Positions 21,723-32,000 of a DNA stretch of 64,000 nt are shown here, piece by piece (position 1 is the first letter of the stretch; each line of letters opens with the position of its first letter). Made by a program: the position numbers and the translations under genes. The notes under the pieces are model-generated. The model was not told where the DNA came from and made no database searches. It worked only from the letters and a program-made list of their open reading frames with translations. Source of the DNA: Tubulanus polymorphus (Eukaryota; Nemertea; Palaeonemertea; Tubulaniformes; Tubulanidae); assembly GCF_964204645.1 (NCBI RefSeq), contig NC_134031.1, forward strand, positions 14,152,307-14,216,306. The letters run 5' to 3'.

Positions 21723-24233
21723 CCCTGTGCGTACATATGATGCACCGGTGCATCACTAAATTTGGGGGTTCATAGGTCACATGAGAGTAACTAAAATATC
21801 CTCTTCATACCGTTGATTCATCTGAGAATCACTTGTAGTTCCTCTAGCTGTGCACAGATGGCAGCACCATACGACACTGTTCAGTTCTCACCGAACAAAG
21901 ATGGCAGCCTCCATGGAAGCTTTTGTTTCATGAAAATTGCTGTTCAATCAGACCCCAATATACCTACATAAAGGTAAGTAAGCCACTGAAACCAAGTTAT
22001 AATAAAAATATAACTACTATAGTATATATAGAATGACTTAAGAGTTATATATAAGCAAAAGTCACTTTTTAATAACTTGGATTATTTAACTGATCCACCA
22101 GTGCATCAAAGGTGTGTCGAGTGTCAGTGACACACAAGTCGGCGCCCACAAGTCTTGTCGAATTTTGCAGCGACTACTATGCAATTTTTTTTTACAGATG
22201 GAAAGAAAGAAAAGACTACAGGTGAATGATATCTTAGAAGCTGTACTGGCCTCAGACAGTGAATTTGAAGGCCTGTCAGATGAAGAGAATGATGAAGATG
22301 ATGCCTGGCCAGATGATCATGACGCTGTTTCTGTAGAATCTGATGATGATGATGAAACATGGAGTTCTTCTGACGATGAATTATTGTCTTCAAATGCGTC
22401 AAGTTCTAATATTCGCCAAAATATATGACTGTCGGTAAACAAAAAGAACATTTTAATTTTGAAGAACGCAGACCATTTGTGCCTCCTATATATACTGCGT
22501 TCAAACCAGTTCCAATAACTCCGCCACCAGATATAGAGATGACTCCCTATGAACGTTTCAAATCCTTAGTTACTGATGAAATGCTACAAAACATTGTTTC
22601 AGAAACCAACAAATACTCGGTTGAGAAAGATGGACAGTCTATGAAAATAACAGTCCATGAACTGGAGACATACATCGGTATCTATTTCTACATGGGATTG
22701 GTGAAAATGCCAGCAGTGACATCCTATTGGGAAGGTGGGACCAAGTATCCCAATATTTCTGATGAAATGGGGCGAAAATCGATTTACAAAGATTGCATCG
22801 AGGTTGCATTTTGTCGACAACAATAAAATAACCGACGATGAAAAGAATGATGATCATGTTTGGAAATAGAGACCTTGGATAAAAGCGTTACGCTCTAACT
22901 TTCGAGATATTTCTAGCGAAGAATATCAAAGCATTGATGAAATTATGGTTGCATTTAAGGGCCATAACCTTCTGCGACAATACATGCAGAAAAAACCGAA
23001 AAAGTGGCGATTTAAACTGTGGGGCCGCTGTGGTGTCTCTGGTATATGTCAGGATTTTGAAGTCTACCAAGGAAAAGGCACTGGCATTGATAATGAACTA
23101 GCTCCTGGCTGTGGTTTAGGGGGCAGTGTAGTCCTGCAGTTGTGCGCGGGTCTACCCCTAGGTCACCAGTACAAGATATTTAGCGATAATTATTTTACAA
23201 ATTTTGAAGTTGCTGTTCAAGTCAGAGAGCGGCGTATTGGACAGTTTCTAGGAACCATCCAGGCAAACAGAACACATAAAGCTCCATTAAAAACTGACAA
23301 GCAAATGGCGAAGCTTCCCTGCGGTTCAGTTAGTTCAGTTTATGACAAAGACTGACAGCTTGTGCTTGTGAGGTGGATGGACAATAAATGTGTCACACTG
23401 CTCTCAACATATGTAGGTGTCGAACCTACAGACACTGTGAATCGTTACGACAAGTCGACAAAAACCAAAATTGATGTGAAACATCCAGCCATTGTCCAAG
23501 TCTATAATGAAAACATGGGCGGATTGGACTTGCTTGATATGTTATGTACATTGTATAAATAGCTTAATCGAAGCAAACGGTGGTATCTTTACATATATTA
23601 CCACACCCTTACAATGGCTATGGTCAATTCATGGCTACTCTATCGGAGAGACTGCAGGCTACTAAATGTGAAAAAGACTATTCCACTGAAAGTGTTTCAA
23701 GCTGATGTTGCTGCAGCCCTCATAAAAGCTGGTAAAATCGCCCGTGTTGGACGGCCATCACTCGCAACTCTGAAGTCGCCACCTGCAAAAAGGAAGCGTG
23801 CAGTTCCAATACCAGTGAATGACGTACTCATTGGCCAGTGTATGATGAAAAGCGACTAAGATGCAGACATTGTACAAAGTATACGAACATTAAGTGCACA
23901 AAATGCCAAGTGGCTTTATGCCTTGTAAACACTAGGAATTGCTTTGTGGCATTCCATCAGAAATAAATTTCTATTACTGTAGATTATATTAGATATGATT
24001 TTTTGACTCATTTTAATTGAAAAAAAAACAAGCGAAGATAATTTTTAGTGGGTAAATTATTCAACCATAGTTACCAGTACATACCAATGATTCACCGGTG
24101 CATCAAATGTAAAAAGTAGGTCAACTGAGGTGATTTTTTAAAATTAAATTGTTTTTGGCATTCCCCTAGGATGTAAGTTTTCAAAGGTTATAATTTTTGC
24201 AACAGTAGAACTGGTGGTGGTATGCGTAGGGTT
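21723..24233 (+). mobile_element. piggyBac element inserted in the MULE gene
   Basis: The left end ccctgtgcgtac (21,723) and the right end gtatgcgtaggg (about 24,221-24,232) are imperfect TIRs. The right side borders TTAA (24,234-24,237), and the left side shows CTAA, a likely decayed TTAA. Subterminal palindromes gatgcaccggtgcatc (21,740) and gattcaccggtgcatc (about 24,090) lie inside each end, with a third version at about 22,090. The 2.5-kb size and the transposase inside fit piggyBac. It lies within the transposase frame of the MULE-type element, so it is the younger insertion. Confidence 0.8.
22198..23963 (+). pseudogene. piggyBac transposase
   Basis: The start is taken at Met 22,198 (MERKKRLQVNDILE) rather than 22,114. 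It is followed by an acidic N-terminus rich in Asp and Ser. A frameshift near 22,425 leads to the transposase body (TPYERFKSLVTDEML, GIYFYMGLVKMPA). After an in-frame stop near 22,867 come the catalytic blocks: SIDEIMVAFKGH (Asp 22,936), FSDNYFTNFE (Asp 23,185) and MGGLDLLDM (Asp 23,527). All are present, as is the basic C-terminal tail. A cysteine-rich finger near 23,850-23,960 (LRCRHCTKY, KCTKCQVALC, NCFVAFHQK) completes the family layout. At least two frameshifts and several in-frame stops inactivate it. Confidence 0.85.
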
Positions 24234-24329
24234 TTAACCTGAAATGTTTTGAAGATCTATACTACAGTATTTGTTACGTATTGATTTCACAAAAAAACTC
24301 ACCAAAAACTGCTGAGCACATGAATAGAC

Positions 24330-24725
24330 AGCAAGCTGCACCGGAAACATTGGGCACAGAGGAAGAAGATGTTATAAAAAGCACCTATGTTGAACCCGAG
24401 GTAAAAAATAACAATGGGGATGTCTAATCGTTTGACAGAAGAAGAATTCATTCATTTGAACAAAACTTCGTCATTTGCTAAAATGGGTAAGAAAATACTG
24501 GAGAGTATGCGAGCGGATATCTTGACAGAACGTGCAAACGAGTACATTGAGGAAAACCCTACAGTATCAGAAACATTAATGAAGAAGATACAAAGTCATT
24601 ACATTCCGACTATACCATTATGGTCTAACATGCTGCATGGGGACCTAAGACGACACTTCCCAAACGGAAGTTTGCAGCGTGAATTCGTTCGCCTCACCGT
24701 ACCGTACCTAAAACACAAGGATTGA
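24330..24725 (+). pseudogene. C-terminal part of the MULE transposase, beyond the piggyBac
   Basis: The segment opens with an acidic stretch (TLGTEEEDVIKSTYVEPE) and breaks near 24,420. It then runs as a 103-codon frame with SHYIPTIPLWSNMLHGDLRR, a pattern I associate with the region after the DDE core in this MULE subgroup (PT-PLW...GDL-RH). Its position directly after the piggyBac right border, on the same strand, supports one gene split by the insertion. An aataaa at 24,867 could be its polyadenylation signal. Confidence 0.55.
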
Positions 24726-24944
24726 TTGAAGAATTTCGGAAAGATGTCAAAGGTTTGATGACCAATTATATTTGCTGGTGACCGGATGTATTTGATTCTA
24801 AAGCCAAAGATTTCCATGTATCCAGGTGGATTGGTATCCAGGTTGTATTGTTCTGTCTTAAGACTCAATAAATTTCTTGTATCTTGTAGGTAAACGAGGT
24901 TGTTTTTCGAATCGCTATTTACGATTTCTTACTCTTCTTAGTAT

Positions 24945-24980
24945 GAACAAGAGGCCCATGGGCCTTGAAGCATTGGTAGA
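24945..24980 (+). mobile_element. Truncated Helentron-like repeat 5' end
   Basis: aacaagaggcccatgggcc is, from memory, the common 5' signature of non-autonomous Helentron-like repeats in molluscan genomes. Only about 35 bp are recognisable here, and no matching hairpin end follows nearby. Confidence 0.3.
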
Positions 24981-25552
24981 TTATACCGTGGTATTGAGTG
25001 GTTATAATGTTTTACATCTGCCGGCAAATCTTCTATGACGATGTTGATTGGGTGGACCACAGACTTAAAGGTCTTTTTGTCTAGTACGATTTTATTCCTG
25101 AAAATGAATTTATTTTCTGCCGAACGATTTAGCCTAGGCTATTTGTGCTGTTAAACCTCATTAATGCGATTCTGTTAAAAAGACGAAACTAGTTTATTCT
25201 GATGTTATCCATCATGTTCCAGCCAAGATATTTATATCAATAAAGATTTGGATACGAAAACCCATTCCTACGCATGAACTGTTAGGCCCCACTGAATAAT
25301 GAAAACATAAACAGAACGATTTTTCTGATTGCAATTGCAAGACCCTCTGATCTTGAGCTCCAAGCTCTGATGCATGTACGCATGCAAAACGTCGCAGAGA
25401 GCAATGCCGGCGTTGGTGTCACTGGGGCCGGCTGATGATTGTTTGCTTGGCTTTACGTACGTCGTTTGGATCTTGGTTTCCCAAGACTATTCCTATTGGA
25501 TTGTTCATTTAACCTCACGACGGTACGGCCTTTGAAGTGTTGCTCGCACACT

Positions 25553-25650
25553 GTTCGCAGCCAGCAGGACTCGAACCCACTCGTCACTCAGCATTGATAG
25601 TGGATTCAACAGCATCACGCCTTATCTCACTGAGCTACCGAGGCCGCTCG
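25553..25650 (-). repeat. tRNA-derived SINE head
   Basis: On the - strand it reads ggcctcggtagctcagtgag (A box) and later gtgggttcgagtcctgc (B box), about 60 nt apart. There is a long variable-arm-like segment between, and a T stem that pairs by eye. The acceptor stem does not close, so a SINE or tRNA pseudogene (Ser- or Leu-like length) is likelier than a working tRNA. The sequence below 25,553 down to about 25,330 may be the SINE body. Confidence 0.55.
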
Positions 25651-25654
25651 ACTT

Positions 25655-26645
25655 AATTCCAAAAAAACTACAGCAGCGGCAAATAACCATCGCGTGTTGC
25701 AATTAACGACAAACAACGCGTAAATTCAATCACTGTTGTTTAACGCGTGGAAAAGTTAATAAAAGGTTTTTTTCCCGGCAGGCATTACAAAGCGAATCTC
25801 TGCCGAGTGCGTAAGAGGGTGCTACCGCCTTATGAGTGTGCAGCAGGCGGGTAGGGCATCCTAAAGTGAAAACTTATATTAGAATATAGCCGAATCGAAT
25901 TTCACAATGTCAGTCAACTGATTGATGATACTACATGGTTGTTCTCGGCGTTCTTAACAATGATATTTCCTCCAATAAACAACTCTGGTAAAATTGAATA
26001 AAATGATCTATCTTTATTGGTGATATCGTATCATGGTGGTAGCCTACCGTTTACCGTTTGATGTTTCGTGTCATCATGAAATGGTTTTAACTTTAGTAAA
26101 GACGTTCCCGCAAGATCACATACGGGTTTCAGTCACGAGTAGGCTGCCGTTCCACTGCTCTAGAAATACGTATTCTGACGCCAAGAATTAATCCCAAATA
26201 ATCCCATGGATACTGATAGTTGGAATCGCAGTGATATCCAAACACTGTGATATTTATAAACCAGAGGTACATAATCTTATGTTTTTCCATTCGGAAGAGG
26301 CTCTTACCCATTCTTTACTGCCAATGTCAATGCGGACATATCGCTACGCGATTGTTTAACCCACTCTCATCTACCAGATAATGAATGAGAAAAATGCGAT
26401 CGAATATGCGATCGAATAACTTTTTGGACCATTAAATCAGAAATCAGGCAACGCTTTGTTGTGGGGAATAATTGAAACATTTTTTTTAATCATTTTCAGC
26501 TGTTTCTAATGTTTTACATGAACAGAGTGACAGTTTGAAGTTACTATTAACATGAGAAGAGTCGGCGCTGTTTTTTCGTACTACTATTTTCGATCCATTT
26601 TACTAGCATTGGCATGACGTCATAGACGTCAACCAATGCTAAAAA
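25655..26645. other. No recognisable gene
   Basis: Non-coding. An inverted repeat, tagcattgg...gacgtc against gacgt...ccaatgcta (26,604-26,641), sits at the border of the DIRS-like element and may be its target region. Confidence 0.4.
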
Positions 26646-27009
26646 TTAAATCAAGCCGCAGAGACGAAGCGAATTATACCGGTGCGAGTAATTACATGCT
26701 ATTGTCATCACTTCCGATACGTCACTATTCACAGATTTAGGCGAAAGGATTAACTGGAGAGAACCCAGAAAAAACCCCAACAAGAAATAAATTAAAACAA
26801 ATCATTAATAGGATGGGAAAATCACCTCATAGGGAGGGCATGTAATTACTCGCACCGGTATAATTCGGAGAATTATAGTCAAACTTCAACTTACAGGTAA
26901 GTTTCGTTTAACTCTCAAATTCTCCTGCATTATACCTAATGCTCGTAATTCCATGAGATTTCAAAGCATCCTAATTGCCTAAATAAATTCATACTTTGAA
27001 CAAGAATAA

Positions 27010-28095
27010 TCAAAGATGAGAATCTAAAACAGTAGACGCAAACTGCTGAGCTGAGTGGAGTTGAATTGGCTTATGATAATAAGTCGCAAAAGTCTTCTCA
27101 CATGACCATCCAACCGCGTTCATAATAGTCAAAATTGGAACAGTCTTAGCTGCAGCTGACGCCGACGCCGATCTCGTTGAATGGGCCAAATATCGGGCAA
27201 TATCAATACCAGCTGCTCGTAACACACTTTTGATCCGATTTGATAAAGTCTGGCTCGACGCACTTGTATAAGGCTTTCTAGTTATGATCAAGAAACCATC
27301 ATCTCCTTCGCATCGCAAATCTCGAGTTACATGAAGATATGTTTTAATACAACGAAAAACACAGATTCGTTCATCTGACGTATATTCATAAAACGAAATA
27401 GGTTCTATAACCTTTCCTGGCCGATCTTGTTTTTGCTTAATAAACGAAAAGCAAAATCATCGCAGATTTTCACATTCGAAATAGATAATTGTTGTAAAAC
27501 ATTATACCGCTTTCCCGATAATAATGACATAAGCATTAAGGTCTTTTTCGTCAGATTGGATAGACATAAGTCTTCTAGAGGTTCGATAGTCTTAAGAAAC
27601 CGTAAAACAATTCCAACATCCCACGTTTGATCATAACGAGGAGTAGGCGGTCTATTTTCAAACACCCCTTTCAATAATCTTGTAACGATAGGGTGCGAAC
27701 CAATGTTCACATGTGCTGACGCAAAGCAAAAAGTCGAAATCGCAGATCTTGCTGTGTTAATCGCACTATAAGAAAGCCCTCTTCTAAACAAAGAGCTTAA
27801 AATTTCAGCCAGCTATTCTGGCTCAGGAGAAGTAAAAATTGAAACCGTTATCAAATGCAAAATTAACCCATTGTTTATAATATACCTCATATTGGTCCCG
27901 CGTAGACTGTCGAAGCGACGAAATAATCAAATTAACAGTTTGTTGCGACAATCCTCTTGCCTTTAAATTCGACTTAAAACTAAACACCCGTAAACTCATT
28001 CCGTCGTAAATCGCGTGACGTCGACTCAAGTCTTGCGGTAACTGCAACAGATCTGCTCTACAAGAAAGAATGAGATTCGATTTACTCATTGCCAT
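27010..28095 (-). pseudogene. DIRS-type tyrosine recombinase
   Basis: Three frames in order: 28,095-27,823 (core-binding, GLSQQTVNLIISSLRQSTRDQY), 27,791-27,405 and 27,318-27,010. The middle frame has GLSYSAINTARSAISTF and the catalytic-box Arg in LSGKRYNVLQQL. The last frame has HSTRSASASAAAK with the His-x-x-Arg pair, then AVGWSCEKTFATYYHKP with the nucleophile Tyr. Two frameshifts separate the pieces, but the RHRY residues are all visible. It would insert circular cDNA copies. It lies at the 3' end of the element, as in DIRS1 and relatives. Confidence 0.8.
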
Positions 28096-28184
28096 CTATT
28101 TCGGAAACCAAGGTTGAGTTGGCCAATTTGGCTTAACAATAATACCATGTGAACCTTCTGATTTAATCTTAGAAAGACATTTTG

Positions 28185-28457
28185 CTATGAGATTAAATGG
28201 CGGAAAAGCATACGAAAACCAAACTTTCCATGACCATCCACGGCCAAAGCCTCTGGATCAGGGTTCCAAGACACAAAAGCCTTGACTTGTTTGTTGATAC
28301 GTGTAGCAAATAGATCTATCTCTGGTAATCCAAAATGAGATACTATGTATCGAAAATCTAATGGATTTAACATCCACTCTTTATTTGAAGCCTTTTCTCT
28401 AGAAATTAAATCTGCATCAAAATTGCTAACTCCACTAATATGAGTAGCTGTAGTCCA
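28185..28457 (-). pseudogene. DIRS RNase H C-terminal region
   Basis: The frame reads TATHISGVSNFDADLISRE, then LDFRYIVSHFGLPEIDLFATR and VSWNPDPEALAVDG. This is the typical stretch of DIRS polyproteins between RNase H and the recombinase (ATHIPG, FG-P-IDLFA, SW-PDP). The upstream part of the RNase H is found at 35.2 kb, and the BEL element separates the two. The frame formally extends a few codons into the BEL LTR. Confidence 0.8.
28453..28457. repeat. Target site duplication of the BEL element (left)
   Basis: gtcca, repeated at 35,195-35,199. Five base pairs, as expected for BEL/Pao. Confidence 0.9.
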
Positions 28458-29005
28458 TGTAGTGTTCAATTGTGTAATTTGTAACAGTTAATTTTGCTCT
28501 AGCTAGTGGCGCCCTCATGCGGTATTTCTTTGTACTAAAAGTTAAGATGGTATCCATGTGATTGCAATTTTAAGACAGTTTTAGTTTTTACGTTTGTTTC
28601 TGCCAAATTTATGTTAGATCAATCCCAAAACGTCTGTAAGTACATAGCAGAATATCTTCTAAATGTGTATTAATATTCAGTAATCAGTAACTATAGTTTA
28701 ATGTGCTTTAAATCAGTCGCGAAAGTTTATTAAATTTAATTATTGAGTACGTGACTTCCGGTAAAGATTGAAGACATTTTTTTTTTTACTTTCGATATTA
28801 ATTTCCTATGTTGCAATATTCTTATAGTGTAATATTGTTTATTTTATTAGAAACCAACAACAACATATGTAAAGAACGACGACAAGATATGTCAAGAACA
28901 ACACAAGATTAAGTTGATTCAAGAATAAAAAGTCAAAGAGTTGCGTTTAAACCAAGAAGATTGTTGCGTTAAGTTTATTTGCAAGATTCAAGATTGGCAG
29001 TTACA
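28458..29005 (+). repeat. BEL 5' LTR
   Basis: 548 bp, starting tgtagtgttc and ending cagttaca. It differs from the 3' LTR at only about two positions (a t/g near 28,768 and a g/a near 28,879), which indicates recent insertion. Confidence 0.95.
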
Positions 29006-29027
29006 AAAGTTTAGACGGAGACTAAAG

Positions 29028-32000
29028 ATGACGGAAGAACTGAAATTGAAGAAAACTACAAGTAAGACAATACAGGAAGAAGATGCTGACTCCACGATTA
29101 AGTACGGTGACCTCACCCGTGACCTTGATGCATCAGACTCAGTAAGTCAGTGTTCAAGTACATCCTCGATACGTTTAAAGCTGTTAGAAGAAGAAGCTAC
29201 CAGACGTAGCCTAGAAACTAAGTTGCTGAAAGCCAAAGAACAGCAACAACTTCAGCGAGAAAAATTACGTCTCGAACTTAAACATAAAGAACAGCTCCTA
29301 GAGCTCGATGCTGCTGCGGCATTGCTACAAATCGAATCAGAACTGGAACAGTCGGCTGTAAGGCAGCATGTATATAACGAAGCAGATTGTGACAACGACG
29401 GTGCGCCGAGATCATCGAAACCAATTCTTAGTTCCAGTCAAACCGAAACAAAGGTGCCGCCACTATCGGCCGAAGCACGTGAGTGGTATCCGCAGAATGT
29501 TAACTCAAGAAGTGACATGAGTAATATGATGTCTTGCGTAGAACAAATGTTTTCGCACCAAGAGCAGAGTAATCTTGAATTAACTCTTCCGAAACCAGAG
29601 ATGCCCACTTTCGATGGCAATCCGATCGATTATTACCCGTTCATCTCTGCATATGAAAATCTTATTGCATCGAAAACTCAAAATGCAAGTACACGTTTAT
29701 ATATGTTACAACAGTATACGAAGGGTGAAGCCAACGAAGTAGTGAAAGCATTCTTAACCAATGAACCAAATGTTGGTCTCGCCAATGCGCTCGACGCCTT
29801 AAAAAGGCATTATGGCCAGAATTACCGGATCGCAACTGCGTATATCGACAAGGTTACGAATGGCCCTCCAATACGTTCCGAAGACGGAGCAAGTCTCCAG
29901 AAGCTATCTGTGATATTAAATTCTTGTGCGAATGTCCTAAGTCAAATTGGTTACGTGAGTAAAATAGAGAATCCAGACTTTATGCGTCGTTTGATCTACA
30001 GACTGCCTTACGACATGCGAAAGAGATGGCGTACGAAAGCAGATTACATCACGAACCTTGAACGAGAAATAACAATATCAGACATCGCTAGTTTTATTGA
30101 ACATGAAGCACGAGTTCATACTCATCCGATATTCGGGGACATTAATGACTCGAAAGATAAATCGAAACAGAATCATCCGATAAAAAAGAAAACATTTACT
30201 ACGAACGCTGAAGAAATATACTCTAAGGACTCACGAAAGAACTGTGTTTATTGTAGTGAAAATCACTGGCTTGATCAGTGTAAAATATTTTTAGACAAAT
30301 CAGTTGAAGATCGTCGTAAGTTTGCTCGTGAAAAGGCGCTATGCTATAATTGTATGAAGATGAAGCACAGAGCTAGGACATGTCGTAGTCAAGCATCGTG
30401 TCGTACATGTGGCAAACGCCATCATAGTCTGCTGCATACAGAACAGCCTCCACCCCTGAAGAATGCTTTTGTAAGAAATCCAGTTCCTGGAACAGTAAAG
30501 CTACCTATAGTACCAGTTTTGCTGAAAGCTAATGATTGTCAGCTAACAACGTACGCGCTACTCGACAGCGGCTCAACAGTTTCATTCTGTACCGAGAGCT
30601 TGATAGATCGTCTTAAAATTCCTGCTGAGTATAAACGCTATCAGCTGAGCACTTTAGGAAGGGTTGAGACTGTTGAGTGTCGGGAAATATCAATCAATGT
30701 CTATAGTTTGGATGGGTGCAGTTCTCTTCAGCTGCGGAACATGCTATCTACACCGTCCTTACCAATCTCGAAGAATGACATGGTATGTCAAGACGAAGTC
30801 AACAAGTGGCCCCACCTGGATGGCTTTACAGTCTCAAACATCGACTCTCGTGTGGAGCTGCTGATAGGTAACGACAATCCAGCTGCATTGGAACCAATAG
30901 AAGAACGGAAACCGGCTAACAGCAACGGTCCATTTGCTGTACGTACACAGTTCGGCTGGACAGTATATGGTACAGCCCAGCCATATGAAGCGATCAACAA
31001 AGGTTCAGTTAATCTAGTCAAAGGCAGCGATGATGAACTTAATCAGAGATTCCGTGAATTCTGCAATCGTGAATTCAGCGACGCATTTACTGATGCTTCA
31101 GCTATGTCAGTGGATGACAAGAAAGCTCTCTCAGCGATCGAGAGTACAGCTGTTATGAGAGAAAATCATTACGAGGTAGGGTTACCATGGAAATACCCTC
31201 CTTCAGAATTGGTCAACAATAGAGTTATGGCCGAACACAGATTGAATCTACTGAAGGGTCGTCTCCTAAAAAATGAAGGATTACAAGCTAAGTATACAAA
31301 ATATATTGATCGTCTGTTGGAGCTCGGATTCGCCGAACAAGTCCCAGTTGAAGAAGTTGTATCCCCATATGTCTGGTACTTGCCTCACCACCCAGTATGG
31401 CATCCGCGGAAACCAGACAAGCTTAGAGTGGTATTCGACTGTTCAGCTAAATATCAGGGTAGATCACTAAACGACATGCTGTATCAGGGACCAGATCTCA
31501 CTAATTCCTTGATTGGTGTATTAAGTCGCTTCCGACAGGAACATGTCGCATTCATTGGAGACATAGAGAGCATGTTTCACCAGGTGAATGTTGAAGAACG
31601 AGATCGAAACGCGTTACGCTTCCTGTGGTGGCCAGACCACGATATTGAACAGCCACCTATTGACCACCGTATGAAGGTTCACATCTTCGGAGCAGCCTCA
31701 TCACCAAGTGTTTGTAACTATGCTCTACATAGGACAGCAGACGACAACAGAGCGGACTTCGCCGCAGATATAGTTGAAACGGTACATCGAAACTTTTACG
31801 TGGACGATTGTCTCAGGTCTGTGGAATCGTCTCAAGCTGCCACAACAATGAATAATCAGTTAAGCTGTCTATTGTCAAGAGGTGGATTTCGACTGACTAA
31901 GTTTGCTTCAAATTCGAGAGAAGTTGTCGAACATATTCCACCAGAAGAACGAGCACCCCCTCTGCGCGAATTGGGTGATCATGATCTGCCTGGTGACCGC

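Larger units (their letters stand above)
18485..24880 (+). mobile_element. MULE-type transposon encoding PHD, USP and transposase
   Basis: The coding remains from about 18,570 to 21,710 and 24,330 to 24,725 form one decayed gene: a disordered N-terminus, PHD finger, USP-type protease, zinc-binding segment and MULE transposase. A piggyBac element (21,723-24,233) separates the transposase core from its C-terminal part. Neither end of the element could be fixed, since no convincing TIR pair is seen. Internal sequence repeats (18,600-18,700 against 18,920-19,020, both with acatattgaaggctaaaccaca-like text) lie in the N-terminal region. The limits given are the coding evidence plus a small margin. 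Confidence 0.6.

Noticed and set aside
25553-25650. Functional tRNA gene on the - strand
   Set aside because: A and B boxes are good, but the acceptor stem does not pair and the variable region is irregular; SINE head or pseudogene is likelier.
27000-28100. CRISPR, bacterial phage-type integrase or prokaryotic insertion
   Set aside because: The tyrosine recombinase matches DIRS order and motifs, and the window has splice sites and eukaryotic repeats; nothing prokaryotic is present.
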